A stretch of 64,000 nt of DNA from Fulvia fulva (taxonomy: Eukaryota; Ascomycota; Dothideomycetes; Mycosphaerellales; Mycosphaerellaceae). Within the stretch, counting starts at the first letter, position 1; each line of letters begins with the position of its first letter. The stretch covers positions 1,984,001 to 2,048,000 of the forward strand of contig NC_063016.1 of NCBI RefSeq assembly GCF_020509005.1, written 5' to 3'. Below are positions 10,790 to 21,716 of the stretch, piece by piece. The notes under the pieces were generated by a model. It saw only the letters and a list, made by a program, of their open reading frames with translations, had not been told where the DNA came from and made no database searches. The translations under genes were made by a program, and so were the position numbers.

Positions 10790-13700
10790 ATGTTTAGCAA
10801 GCCTCGACCCGTGCCTTCGAAGGCCGCCCTCAAATTCCTGTACCAGCTCGCGTACATCTCTTCCGGAACTGCTGTCGGCGTGGCAACACTGTGCGCGGAG
10901 GAGCGGCGGAGGAGGACACACATTGTGCAGAAGATAGCGGACAATGCAAAGAGGCTCAGGCAGAGTCCCAGGCACGTGCATAATGTGGCGGTGCTGACGG
11001 AGCAGGATGAAGACCAGGACTGGGAGCAGCAGGCTCAGGTCCACATGAGGTATACCGAAGGAACGTCACGCTCACGGGAACGGCAACGGGAACGATACAG
11101 TTCTCTTCGCGATCGATCTGCGCATGCGCCAGAGCTGCCGTCGTATGTCGAGAGGGGCTATGGGCAGCTTGTGGAGACAGACTATAAACGCACGAGGAGG
11201 CGTGCGATGGATGCTCGGTCAGGAACTACCGTGCAGTCTGAGGAGAGAACGCGGCGTCGAAGGGAGGCCAGTAGCGCAACGCCTGCTCCGCCAGGAAAGG
11301 ATGCCAGGACACTGGATATCAGGGCCTCAAAAGACCATCGTGCTACCACAACAACTGTCTCATCGCGAGACCTGTTGAAGGACAAGGTACGGTTCGCTCT
11401 CAACAGAGCACCACTTGCTGCGGCCCGACCTGCCTCTGTCGCGTCCGAAGGAGACCATGCCATTGCAGAGCATTCGAGAGATCAGGGTGCTCTGAAGTCT
11501 GCTGCTGAAAGGCGAGGTCCACTGTTGGAAGGAGGGATCGCGCAAGCACTTAGCAAAGTTCCGTCGTCTGCGGAAACGTCGACGGACCAATCGCCTGAAC
11601 ATCAAGAGCATGCTCAGCCGGCCATAGAGAGAGACACGCCTCCCGCAGGATTACACAACAGGAAGGAAGGTGGATCGGCAGAAGACACTCGTGTGCACCA
11701 GGACTCTTCCAAGAATGGCAATAGCAGTCCGTCTGCGCGCAAGAGAGACCAGATCGCGAAGCATAAGATCTTGGCAAGCGACGACCTATTCGCAATACGG
11801 TCACTGCTTCAATCCGAGGGCCCACTCCTCTTGTTAACCGCAGAAGGATTTCAGGCGATCTGTGAGAAGGCTCGGACTTTGGCGCCTCGCAATGATCCGG
11901 ACGAGCTTGTTCAGGTGTACACACAAATCTTCAAGACTTCAGCCGTTCAGCGACTGTCGCAGACTGACCAATTACACTGCGCGTTCATCGTGCTCGTACA
12001 GGTCGTTGGCTCGGGCATAGAACTTCGACAGGGCATCATTAGTCCGTTGCTGAGAACGATGCTGTCACCTAAAGAGAAGTCCGATGTGCTGGGTGAAGCA
12101 CTACTTAGGTTCTGTGAAGGACTCGTGGAGCAATCTCGTGCAGGCGATGCTTGTGAGCTCATCCGAGCCTGTCGGAGCTGGAGCAAAGAGCAGACCCAGT
12201 ACTTTCAGCCCGAGGACAGAGTCTCGTGGGCTCTTCTGGACTCTGGATCTCTTGATAGATGCGCCAAAATGCTGAGGCCCCGACTTGTTGGTCGACACGT
12301 GGATCGATTCTTGCCGCACATAGAGCGTCTCGCGCTATTGTGCCATCAAGCTCGATCATATCGACCCCTTATCATTATGCTGAACAACAAACTTCTTTAT
12401 ACTGTTCCTGAGAGTTTCAAGGAGCTCAGCGGCGAGGCTCGGCTTGCGATAGCCATAGCCTGCACGACCTCGGGAGTTCTGATTCGCGAGAGGGTGCTTG
12501 ACTCAGCTTACTGTATGGTGCCAGAGCCCATGCGCCGTGCGGTCGATGAAGCACGTACGTGTACAGAGCTCCGTGAGAGGTGGAAAAGCACGCATGACTT
12601 CGACCTTGTGTGGGTGCGCTACATCTCAGCGAAGAAGTTCGCGGCTCTGCGGCAGTTGGGCGAGGACATACTGCGCAATCTAGAATTGACCATGGTCGAA
12701 ATTTGCAATAGTGCTAATAGACCGGATCGCGCTCTGGAGCTTCTGACCGGTCTAAGTGCAGACTCGTCACACTCGCCTCACAGCCTAGGTCTCACAGCTG
12801 TTGCTCTTGCAAAGAAGAAAGCCTGGTCACAACTTCACGATTTCCTTGGCTTGCTCGAAAAGTCGCGGGCCCTCATTTCCACCAATACTGCGAACAGAGC
12901 TCTCAACAATGTTATCCACCTCTATTCGAGGAGTCATACCGCAGCCGACACTTGGAAATTTGTCACCGGCATGATTAAGAATCTCAACTTCGGACCCAGC
13001 AGGTCGACATCAACTATCATGCTTCAGTGCTTCGTTTCGAAGCAGCAGCTCGAATATGTGCCTCGGTGGCTTCGACTTTTGAAGACACTAGGACACACAA
13101 CCCAGATGGATCCTTGGATGGCAGCGGATCTGTTGAAATGCTATTATCTCGAGCGACGTCCACCGCATGTCCTGTTTACGGGGCTCTGTCGCGACCTCAT
13201 CCACCGCATTCCATCTGTCGAAACCGAAGACTTGCAAAATGTGGTCAAAGAGTCTATCAGCTACGATCTCAGGAAGCTCGATGCGCAAGATAAGCCAAAG
13301 TTACAAGAAAAGGCTAGAACGAACATGTCACTCCTTTCTGACAACGGCATTTCCACAGCAGCTATGCGAGCGGAGTTGCTCGCCAGCGGTGGTCCCTCTC
13401 CGCTCAAATATACAGGCGCAAGCAGGCCGACTACGCAGATTGGAGCGAGTCAGATTGACCACCTTCCGGTCCCGATCACCGATGTTGCTGAGCTGAAGAG
13501 CCATATTCCGTACAGCGCCGCCACTACGGCATCACATACCTTCTATGATAACGCCTATGATGATAACGCCTTCGGCTTGCGTGATCAACGAAGGGAAGCT
13601 GAGCTCGCTGCTGAGGAAAGAATGCAGCAGCTAATGGAGGACATCAATGCCGATGACACAGAGACAAATCTTTCAGCCAACTCGAATCCTGCATCAATAA

Positions 13701-14764
13701 TTGTTGGACCAGAGGGCCTTGATGACAGGCTTTTGACCGCGCCGACTGGCGCAACCTCTATCGGTAGCACAGGCGACCCTGCCCTCGAGTCGCATCGAGT
13801 ATTTGAACACGACGCAGCTGGCGAGATGGATGATGGCCAGGCGAAAGATCACCTGGACTATGCACACAACCAGAGACTTCAGCAGCGACTTATGCGGGAT
13901 ATGGTCGCGTCTTTCTCACTGCAACACTATCGAAGTGTCATCGACCTCTACCACGAATCTACGGGCATTAAGAATTTACCTGCGACGCCGAAAGCCCTTG
14001 AGATATCAGTGGAAGCCAGTCTGCGGTCTCAACGTGGCAATCCTGCAGAGGCTACGGCCATGATAACTGCCGCTCGCGACGCCGGTTTGAATGTCACTTG
14101 TGCAACGGGACCGATGTTGCTTCATCAAATGTGGCATCTAGACCTTGACGATCAGAGAAATGCAAATCTACTTCGCGTGGCCGTGACTGACTGGTATCGT
14201 ACAAACGCAGAGAATGGGTGGCCCGTATCACATCACGTGGGTGTTACCGCGGCCAACATCCTGGTCAACAAGGGCAGACCGGAGCACGGCATCAGCATCC
14301 TCAACAGTATCTACCACTCCGAGTGGGCGCAAGAACGTGATTTCGACATTGCGCCAATGAGTGTGTACCTCAGAGGCTACGCAGCCCTGGGCTCAGACAA
14401 AGGGTTGCAATGGACATTGTCAACCGTGATGAGGAAAGATATTCGCATAGACCGGAAGTTTCTGGTCACTTTACAGAGAGCGAGAGAAATCTATGGCGAG
14501 CTTCTCAGGCGGAGGCCGGAACTCCGCGGGAGCATGAATATGCTTGCAGCACTTCGACGGTGGAGGAGTGTTTTTAGCGAACGTCGCGAACGGCAACGAA
14601 TCGACACGAAGCTGTTTGGCAGGAGGCTCAGAGACGTGATCGTAGACTGCATGGAGCTCTCAAGAGAGCCAGTCGGGGAATCGGATGTGAGGCTTATGCT
14701 CGAAACGGAAACGCCATCAAGTACGCCACCTCACGAGACTAAAAGTCAAGGTCCGCGATGGTGA
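10790..14764 (+). CDS. Large PPR-like, probably mitochondrial protein
   Basis: A single uninterrupted frame of 1324 codons starting at an ATG. Residues about 14-33 form a hydrophobic segment (FLYQLAYISSGTAVGVATLC) followed by a strongly basic stretch, as expected for a mitochondrial presequence or inner-membrane anchor. Residues about 100-320 are polar, low-complexity and charged. From about 330 to 790 and again from 1040 to 1250 the chain is all-helical in character, with helix-turn-helix units such as the one around NRALNNVIHLYSRSHTAA, resembling fungal pentatricopeptide-repeat proteins involved in mitochondrial RNA processing or translation. I infer that role; individual PPR units are diverged and could be another alpha-solenoid. 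A near-duplicated YDNAYDDNAF segment lies at 13,548-13,577. Confidence 0.7.
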   Translation: MFSKPRPVPSKAALKFLYQLAYISSGTAVGVATLCAEERRRRTHIVQKIADNAKRLRQSPRHVHNVAVLTEQDEDQDWEQQAQVHMRYTEGTSRSRERQRERYSSLRDRSAHAPELPSYVERGYGQLVETDYKRTRRRAMDARSGTTVQSEERTRRRREASSATPAPPGKDARTLDIRASKDHRATTTTVSSRDLLKDKVRFALNRAPLAAARPASVASEGDHAIAEHSRDQGALKSAAERRGPLLEGGIAQALSKVPSSAETSTDQSPEHQEHAQPAIERDTPPAGLHNRKEGGSAEDTRVHQDSSKNGNSSPSARKRDQIAKHKILASDDLFAIRSLLQSEGPLLLLTAEGFQAICEKARTLAPRNDPDELVQVYTQIFKTSAVQRLSQTDQLHCAFIVLVQVVGSGIELRQGIISPLLRTMLSPKEKSDVLGEALLRFCEGLVEQSRAGDACELIRACRSWSKEQTQYFQPEDRVSWALLDSGSLDRCAKMLRPRLVGRHVDRFLPHIERLALLCHQARSYRPLIIMLNNKLLYTVPESFKELSGEARLAIAIACTTSGVLIRERVLDSAYCMVPEPMRRAVDEARTCTELRERWKSTHDFDLVWVRYISAKKFAALRQLGEDILRNLELTMVEICNSANRPDRALELLTGLSADSSHSPHSLGLTAVALAKKKAWSQLHDFLGLLEKSRALISTNTANRALNNVIHLYSRSHTAADTWKFVTGMIKNLNFGPSRSTSTIMLQCFVSKQQLEYVPRWLRLLKTLGHTTQMDPWMAADLLKCYYLERRPPHVLFTGLCRDLIHRIPSVETEDLQNVVKESISYDLRKLDAQDKPKLQEKARTNMSLLSDNGISTAAMRAELLASGGPSPLKYTGASRPTTQIGASQIDHLPVPITDVAELKSHIPYSAATTASHTFYDNAYDDNAFGLRDQRREAELAAEERMQQLMEDINADDTETNLSANSNPASIIVGPEGLDDRLLTAPTGATSIGSTGDPALESHRVFEHDAAGEMDDGQAKDHLDYAHNQRLQQRLMRDMVASFSLQHYRSVIDLYHESTGIKNLPATPKALEISVEASLRSQRGNPAEATAMITAARDAGLNVTCATGPMLLHQMWHLDLDDQRNANLLRVAVTDWYRTNAENGWPVSHHVGVTAANILVNKGRPEHGISILNSIYHSEWAQERDFDIAPMSVYLRGYAALGSDKGLQWTLSTVMRKDIRIDRKFLVTLQRAREIYGELLRRRPELRGSMNMLAALRRWRSVFSERRERQRIDTKLFGRRLRDVIVDCMELSREPVGESDVRLMLETETPSSTPPHETKSQGPRW

Positions 14765-15752
14765 TGATGCGGCTTATCAGCCTATGGCGAGAAAGGATCA
14801 AGAAGTCGGCGCCACGCCGCTGCTGAGTTCACAACGTCAAATGGCAATCATGACAGAACCTGAGAGACATGGGGAGTGTACATCTGTGCAGAAACTGTGA
14901 GAAGAGCATAGCGAAGGCGTTCGATATGGGACACGACTGTACGAAGATAAAAGTCATGTAATATACAATTATTGGCTCGCACATATTGCCTGCCAAGCAC
15001 AAACTTCACAGGCGACGGACGACTACGATTGCACGGAGGACCTATACCCTGTTGTGGGACTGTCTTGCGTGAACTGCGGCATGACTTCAGCACTTATGTC
15101 GTGCGACAGTCAGCGTCGCTACCAGAGGAATATCAGTCGCTAGTAGTAGCAAAGGATCAAGGCTGAAACGATCTAGATCGCACAGAGGCAGGCTCTATTC
15201 ACACTCCAGAGCTAACAGAAGCTGGAAACTTTGGTGGCGGCACATCGTCTGTACGAAATCTGCTTCGTTTGTCCGTCCTTAGTGATCCAGCTTGGCTGCT
15301 TATCCTCGCTGCCGCTGTCGAGATGCACTCCTTTGGCACCCTGCACCTGCAACGGCCGCCGCGTCTGACACTGCTTGGACAATGAATCATGCGCTCAAAC
15401 AATCAGCTTGCAGCACAGCTCACTGGAACCTGGGGCCTCTACTCATGTGGACAGCCCTGCATTACACCATCGCGAACGCTATCTCGGCTCCGAAAGTGAA
15501 GATGATGGCCGATCCGTAGGTACTTAACTCGCCCTTGAACCCAAGCTTACCACTGCCCTACTTTGCGGGAATAGCTCTGTGACATCTGGACCTCAAGCGA
15601 CCGCCTCGCCTGGCCAATGTCCTATACGGACCGAGAGAATCAAACGACCACGCGACAAGTGACCAATTGAAGACTCAGTGTATGCGTACCAATATTCCCG
15701 TCGATCACTGCGCTCCGTGTTGAAGACTGTATCTTCGACTGCATCGCCGTTA
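14765..15752. other. Intergenic, no gene recognised
   Basis: Nearly 1 kb with no recognisable coding sequence. The frame of the next gene is open upstream of 15753 without an ATG, so an unseen first exon is possible. Confidence 0.45.
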
Positions 15753-17885
15753 ATGTCGCATTTCCCTAGCAAGCTCTCCTCGAAGACCGAAGTGGCGACC
15801 GTAGAGTGCTGCAAACATGTCGAAGGGGTACTCGATCGATCCGGCGCGCTGCGGAAGAATCAGTATCGAGCCAAGCTGCCTTTTGGCGGTGTATCTCAGG
15901 CTTTTAGCCACGAGGTCCATTGTCCGATCTGCGCCCAGATCTACGCATATTGGCAACTTCGAAGATTGCGATGGAGACCGTATCCAAAGTCACTGACCGA
16001 GGGGGATCGAGAAGAAGGAAATTCTCGAGAGTATGCTGACTACTACGATGAAGTTTACCACCCGGTCCGGTTTGAAAATGCAGACGGAAGCACTAGAAAC
16101 TACAATAATTGTTTCTTTGAGTTGAGGCCTCGCGAATTCGGAGAGGCACACCACGTGCTCATCGCCTGTCTTCTTGTTCGAAACCAGGACCGCGAAGATC
16201 CTGACATTGATCAAGACATTCAGATCAACGTTATCTGTAGTTCAGAGGATGATGGAGTACGGGATCTGTTTGACTGGTACGGTATTCCAAAGAAGCCTAA
16301 GGAAAACCAAGATACTGCAGGCTTGGACCGCTCATCTCACATCATCGCTACTGCTTTCCGGGCAGCGGATTATACCTCGCACACTTACCGCAAGTACAAA
16401 GCAATTTCACCGCATGAGCGAGTATACGAAAGTCAACATCAGCTCTTCAACATGTTGTCGGACCGGCTGGATACGTACAGGGGCTCGGACGACGATGGAC
16501 CACGCCGCTCTGACTTGCACAAATCATACTTCGGGACTTCATATGCTGCAAAGTTCTGGCTGAACCGGTATTTAATGCTCACCAACCAGGGAAAGTTGCC
16601 CAAGCCGGCAGACATCGAACGGATGGCTATCATCCACGTTCGAAGGTGGGCTAAAAGCCCCGTCGGTCGTGTGATGAATGACATCGTGTTGAAGCACGTT
16701 ATCGAGTCCATAGTAAGTGCCAACCAGCGGGCTGCACAAGCTGGAGAGGCGTGTTTCTCTCACATTGTGCTTTATGGGGATTTCTGGCGTGTAGACTTTG
16801 ACAAGCTTCGGAAGGACGTCGAACTTGTGCCAGGAGGTCCAAAGCTGAAACTCATACTACTCTCAAGTCCGTGGCCCCGTGAACGCCGTGATGGGTCACG
16901 ATTAGTTGTACGAGAAGATGAGCCGGATCCGTATTGTCGTGAACTTTGGAATAAGTTCAGGGACCAGGATTACGACAATATTCCCACTCAAGTGAAAGTC
17001 TTCGCCATCTGGCGTGCCTTCCGCAACCGGTATCAACACAAGGCATGTATGATCGGGCATCGGTCTGGTTTCATTGAAGGTGCTGCATTCATCGGCCTTC
17101 CTGTGTTTTATCTCAACAACGAGCGAGATAAGCTCAGAGGCGATCCTGGGCCGGGAGACCTCTTGTGGAAACTAATGGATGGCGCTCCGGGGACGCTCGG
17201 CAGATTACGAGAGCTTGGAGACGCAATGCATACCTTCATTGCCATTGAAACGCTCAAGGACGATATCGACGGAGCGAATGAGGTAGAGCGATATCAAAAC
17301 CAAAGGCGAAGGGAAAAGTCGCCCTTGAGCCAGACTCCCAAGAAGGATCTCATAGTGGACGATCGGTATAAATACGAGCTTATGGCCGCCCTGTTCATGT
17401 TCATGTGCTGCGACTTTTCCCCAAGAGATGATGACGACGAAGAGGTTCGGAAGGACGACCCAGCATGGCTGGTCAGAGTCCACATGATGCACGACAAGGC
17501 ACCAACCCTGCATGAGTTGCGAAGGGCAGGAGAAGCAAAAGCAGCAGAATTCTTTCTCCATGCCGAAAATTTCGTTGAGAGCATGCTCCAGAAACCAGAG
17601 TTCGATGCACGTACGCAAGGATGCGGCACCCTTTCACAAGAGGTGATTGACCGTCTGGAGCAGGCGCGAGAGATTTTGACGGATTTTCAGGATGACAGAG
17701 AGAATGATGAGCTCGCAGAGAATTTCCTGGGTCTCTGGCGATCGTACAACCGCGGTCATCCGTTGTCAGGCCAAGAGTGGCTGCGTCGAAGATATCGGTA
17801 TGCTATTAATAAGCCTGGCACCGAGCTGGAGTGTCTCACGTCTCTGCAGCCTGGGTGGGTCCAGGCACACGAAAGAGCCGCCTAG
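15753..17885 (+). CDS. Uncharacterised 710-aa fungal protein
   Basis: One uninterrupted frame; 15753 is the first in-frame ATG, although the frame is open back to about 15678. I do not recognise the family. Visible features: paired cysteines near the N-terminus (ECCKHVE, later CPICAQIY) that could bind metal; a central region of about residues 300-500 with alternating beta and helix character, including HIVLYGDFWRVDF, LKLILLSSPWP and CMIGHRSGFIEGAAFIGLPV; and a charged, acidic and arginine-rich C-terminal third. The SGFIEGAAFIGLPV stretch is reminiscent of the acceptor-side loop of GT-B-fold glycosyltransferases, but this is only an impression. No signal peptide or membrane segment is evident. 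Length, open frame and composition argue for a real protein. Confidence 0.7.
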   Translation: MSHFPSKLSSKTEVATVECCKHVEGVLDRSGALRKNQYRAKLPFGGVSQAFSHEVHCPICAQIYAYWQLRRLRWRPYPKSLTEGDREEGNSREYADYYDEVYHPVRFENADGSTRNYNNCFFELRPREFGEAHHVLIACLLVRNQDREDPDIDQDIQINVICSSEDDGVRDLFDWYGIPKKPKENQDTAGLDRSSHIIATAFRAADYTSHTYRKYKAISPHERVYESQHQLFNMLSDRLDTYRGSDDDGPRRSDLHKSYFGTSYAAKFWLNRYLMLTNQGKLPKPADIERMAIIHVRRWAKSPVGRVMNDIVLKHVIESIVSANQRAAQAGEACFSHIVLYGDFWRVDFDKLRKDVELVPGGPKLKLILLSSPWPRERRDGSRLVVREDEPDPYCRELWNKFRDQDYDNIPTQVKVFAIWRAFRNRYQHKACMIGHRSGFIEGAAFIGLPVFYLNNERDKLRGDPGPGDLLWKLMDGAPGTLGRLRELGDAMHTFIAIETLKDDIDGANEVERYQNQRRREKSPLSQTPKKDLIVDDRYKYELMAALFMFMCCDFSPRDDDDEEVRKDDPAWLVRVHMMHDKAPTLHELRRAGEAKAAEFFLHAENFVESMLQKPEFDARTQGCGTLSQEVIDRLEQAREILTDFQDDRENDELAENFLGLWRSYNRGHPLSGQEWLRRRYRYAINKPGTELECLTSLQPGWVQAHERAA

Positions 17886-18751
17886 CATTTTATGTCTACC
17901 TATTTGAGGTGAAGCAGCTCCAAAGCACAAGCAGGTTTGCAGAGTATACCACAGTGAGCCGGTCTATACTATGATCGTTTGATAAGGTCTTTTGTTCAAG
18001 AGTGTGATTTTATGCCCAACGCAAGGCTCGAGTCCGTGCGACCTTGTGCGCTGGCCAGCTTCACCTTATTTCGAGTGTATAGGCCGATCAAACACATATT
18101 CTGTCTTGTGGAATTTCCAGGGCTTTCGATACATTGATCATCCTACCTCCAATCAAGCCACAAGCGGTTATCTTCTGCCACCAGACACCGCTATCTCCTG
18201 CTCAATGTCACTGAACGCAAGGACCACGTACATATTCAAAAATGGCCTTCTCGACGACTATCCTTGGCTCAATTGTGTTGTTGTAAGTCGACCGCTGATT
18301 GACTGTCGCTAGACTGTACAAGCAGAACGGAAAAAAAAGTGGAACACGGTTGTTTGACCTGGCTTCGAGGCGATTTCATTCTCACTCGTTCAGCCAAAGG
18401 AGTTGTTTTGCTCATGGTTAGATACCAATCCTTTGCATCTAACACCGCAGCCCAAAAGACGTCTCTCAGACCTAGATTGATTCTTTTCGACGATCATACT
18501 TGGCTCATTGGTGTAAACAGTCTGTAGGCCGATAGTCAAATCGACTATCGCTTGACGTGAAGAGCAAGATGGCGGATGATTTCCAAGTATCGTGCCCCGA
18601 TGCCGTCGACCATGGTATGCTCTCTTGCCTTGGACCAACGGGACTTGCCTTGCTCTGTGTGGGTGGGATACTGGTGTTTTGCACGTAGAGAAAGGTGTAC
18701 ATACGCATTCACAATCACCTCTTACCACGCTTGTCGCACACCATCAATTGC
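17886..18751. other. Intergenic with a diverged internal duplication
   Basis: No supportable gene. Segments near 18,247-18,275 and 18,483-18,511 are similar (cgac..tccttggctcaatt versus cgat..tacttggctcattg), suggesting a decayed direct duplication about 236 bp apart. Confidence 0.4.
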
Positions 18752-18968
18752 TCACATCCTCCCACCATGACTCTCCTTCCTTGCAGCATCAAAGACCTTC
18801 TTCATCCCTGTCACGGACTCTTCGACGCCTAGCGGCGCTTCGCCCAAACCCAACGATCGAGCTCCAAAGTTCCCCATATCCGTTTGAACCCAACCGGGAT
18901 CCTGCACGAAAGCGCAAATTCGTTCCTCCTCACCATCAATTCTCTTCGTGAGCCAATGGATCATGGTC
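18752..18968 (-). pseudogene. C-terminal relic of a short-chain dehydrogenase/reductase
   Basis: The frame ending at 18752 encodes the C-terminal part of a classical SDR of the norsolorinic-acid-ketoreductase-like group: the post-catalytic PGWVQTDMGN motif, the GVEESVTGM helix and a short GGRM end. A possible 3' splice site precedes it near 18968. The rest of an SDR (Rossmann TGxxxGxG, YxxxK) is not visible upstream on this strand, and only about 340 bp separate it from the next gene, too little for the missing 150 or more residues. It is therefore read as a truncated relic; a diverged, intron-split exon cannot be fully excluded. Confidence 0.6.
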
Positions 18969-19305
18969 TTTGTGGGTGCGTATCATCACCGGCTTTAAGC
19001 AGCGATATGGTCTATCATAGCGCTCGTCATATGGCAAGTGGTGGTTCTATCGTCTGCTTTGCTTGTGCAGTATCCATCTGCTTATGCAACATCATTAGCG
19101 AGCAGATGTAGTCCCTCATTGCAGCGACCGATGCATGCGGCCGCCCAGGCCATCCTGCTCGGATGAACATGTGCCCGAATCTTGATCATGGTGTCGTTGA
19201 TGGTCGAATACGTGATAATCAACAGACGAAGGTCGAGCTTGCCTCTCGCTTGATATTGACAAAGCTGTACAAGTGTTCGAACGGCCATTTCTTCAGTCAC
19301 TCGTC

Positions 19306-19885
19306 TTAGAATCCCCAAGATCCCCTTGCCAAGTAGGCTCCGTAGCCAGCCATGCCCAGCACAACAGCCACGGTGCTGAAGAACCCCACTGGTCGTCCCC
19401 TGTCCATGTTGTTCTTCGCCATGATGCCAAAGTCGGCATGCAGTACTCTTGCTACGCACAGCACACTCAGTGCGGCTGTGAGGACTCTCTTGCTGCCACC
19501 ATTCGCTTCGACCAGTGCAGAGATGGTCAAGGCGAGTGGAACATTCTCAGCGAAGTTGGCCTGGGCGCGACATGCGGCGAGGAGACGGTCAGGTTCGCGG
19601 GATGTCGCAGACTTGGGATCGAATTGGGCGATGCTCTGCTTGGCGCGGATGCGATTCGAGATGACGCGGTATTGCAGCCAGGTGTAGTAGCCGGCGAGAG
19701 GCAGTGCGAAGGAGGATGTGACGGGGAGGTTCAGGCCGATGTTGATGATGTAGGCTGGTGAGGGTTGGTCTGTGGTGCAAGGATGAGCGATGAGCCTCGG
19801 TGAGCATTGGCATACATCTCTTTGCAGGCATGCCGCTGTACATGTGCTTTGTATCCACCTCCTCGGACTTACCAATGTTGGACAT
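19306..19885 (-). CDS. MAPEG-family membrane protein (microsomal GST-like)
   Basis: Two exons on the minus strand: a 13-nt first exon at 19885-19873 (MSNI plus one base) and the main exon 19769-19306, across a 103-bp GT-AG intron, giving 158 aa. The protein has four hydrophobic segments and the MAPEG signature region RAQANFAENVPLALTISALV followed by RVLHA. Family members are trimeric membrane enzymes in eicosanoid and glutathione metabolism; in fungi the substrate is generally unknown. The tiny first exon is inferred because splicing gives a clean start directly before SPAYIINIGLNLP; otherwise the frame would begin with low-quality sequence. Confidence 0.85.
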
Positions 19886-20057
19886 CTTCTCGATCGAATC
19901 CTACTATGTATGGTGGTAATGATGGCCTCCTTCAATGAATTATACAGCAAATATTGAAACAAAGCGGACCATCCACCGCTTGTGGCAGGGACTCTGGACG
20001 CTCGACCAGTAGCATACCTCCAAGCGCGTTACTGCTCATCGACTACACAATCGAGGT

Positions 20058-21716
20058 ATGTCTAGCCTGGCACTAACCTGGTCGACAATTGTATATTTCG
20101 CACTCGTGCCCCATGCCTCTACGCCAGGGGTGGCCACTGACTTAGTATGCATTGCCGAACCCTGGCTGATTTTCAATCTTTGTGTAGGACTTCATTCACC
20201 ACTGACCAATGGTCCCATCTCGCCAAGTTTCCCCGTTAGGCGGTCTTTTTCAGCAAGTTCTAGCGTTTCGATCTCCCTACATATTGCGCATCGCAAGAAC
20301 TGGATCATTGCGACTCAGCCAGGCGGATGGACCAGAATACTCACCAACTTGGTTGGTAACGCCATCAAGTACACCACAAACAGCCATATCACAGTTCGTC
20401 TCGCTGTTGGCGAACCGCTGAAGTCAAGTGCACAGGCTACGCAGTGCTGTCCTGTACTGCTTAGCGTTGAAGATACTGGCATCGGGATGTCAGATGCCTT
20501 CCTGGCTCACGGCATGTTCACACCTTTCAAACAGGAGAATCCCTATGCTGATGGCACTGGACTGGGTCTGTCCATTGTCAAGCATATAGCTCGCGGCATG
20601 GGTGCCAAACTAGACGTCTCCAGTAAGCTGGGAGAGGGTACCACGGTGCAAGTCCGCTTTATCGCCGAGTTCGTCACAGACGAAACTGCAACAGATGTTG
20701 CATTCACGCAGGACACACTACCAGATTGGACGGCGGATCTCAAAGTCGATCAGCTGCAACTACTTTCAGGGCCGCGCGCTGAGGCTGATGCCACTGACTC
20801 GCCAATTACTAGCAGTGTCATAGACAATGCGGAGGAATGGTTGAGTTGCGAAATCAACCGAAGCAACGAGATTACCCACGGCAATGGGACATCTCTTTGT
20901 GGTATCACCGAGGAAGATCTTGCGGAATGGCAAAGGACGCAACCCAAGCTTTTCTCGAAGCTAATAAACAATGTCGCATTGGCGCATTCTCACCTCTTCG
21001 TTTTCGGAATGTCGATGGCTTCCGTGACTCTATCATGCGGTCCACTTCCAGTCAGGCCAGTGTTCATACATCAGCCGATCGGCCCACGAAAGTTGCTGCG
21101 TGCAATAGCGTCAGATCGGAGCTCGACTGTGAGCGGCGACGACCAGGCTGAACGACCATCCATGCCTCATCCCGTCGAGCGTCAAATCAGTAGCGATACG
21201 GCACGCACCGTGACTAGAAATGCTCGAGGCGATCCTGTGAAAAGGAACTCGCTCTCGTCCGACTCGCTGTCTTTGGCACAATCCAGAGACAGCAGAAGCT
21301 GTTCACCATCAAGCAGAGATGGCAGCGAGACGTTGTCCGCAAGCATGTCAACAGGAGCAACATCACATGGATACTCAGTCGATGCCTCAGTGGCTTCAGT
21401 CAGTACAGGTAGTGTAGCCGGACCACTCGATGGCCAGCGTGATGCGAGGGGAACAAACGATACAATCCTTCTCGTTGAAGACAATGAGATCAACACGAAG
21501 GTGAGAGTCAGCAGACAGCCTCCACCCTGCTATGTGTATCGGCTAACAGTCACTACAGTTCCTCATTGCCCTCGTCTCCAAACTCAAGATACCCTACATA
21601 CATACAATAGCAGTGGAGGGAAGACGAAGGACTTGGACGATGTATACAGGCCCATGACGAATGGCACACGGCACCGACATCGTCATCGACTTGAACAGTG
21701 GCCATATGACTGTTAG
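20058..21716 (+). pseudogene. Truncated hybrid histidine kinase relic
   Basis: An open frame of 552 codons whose residues from about 70 match a fungal group hybrid histidine kinase. Visible are the HATPase N-box (NLVGNAIKYT), G1 box (DTGIGM), F-box (FTPFKQENP) and G2 box (GTGLGLSIVKH), a long serine-rich linker with the family's QPIGPRKLLRAI motif, and the first strand of a receiver domain (ILLVEDNEIN). The N-terminal sensor and the HisKA region with the phospho-acceptor His are absent; preceding residues look unrelated. After the receiver start there is a likely 58-bp intron (21,500-21,557) after which the true frame (FLIALVSKLKIPY) soon hits a stop, so the acceptor Asp and the rest of the receiver are missing. 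I read it as decayed at both ends. Confidence 0.72.

Noticed and set aside
18300..18560. Possible small secreted-protein exon (MAFSTTILGSIVLL near 18,243) and its diverged repeat
   Set aside because: No continuation after the putative splice site could be identified; may be chance.
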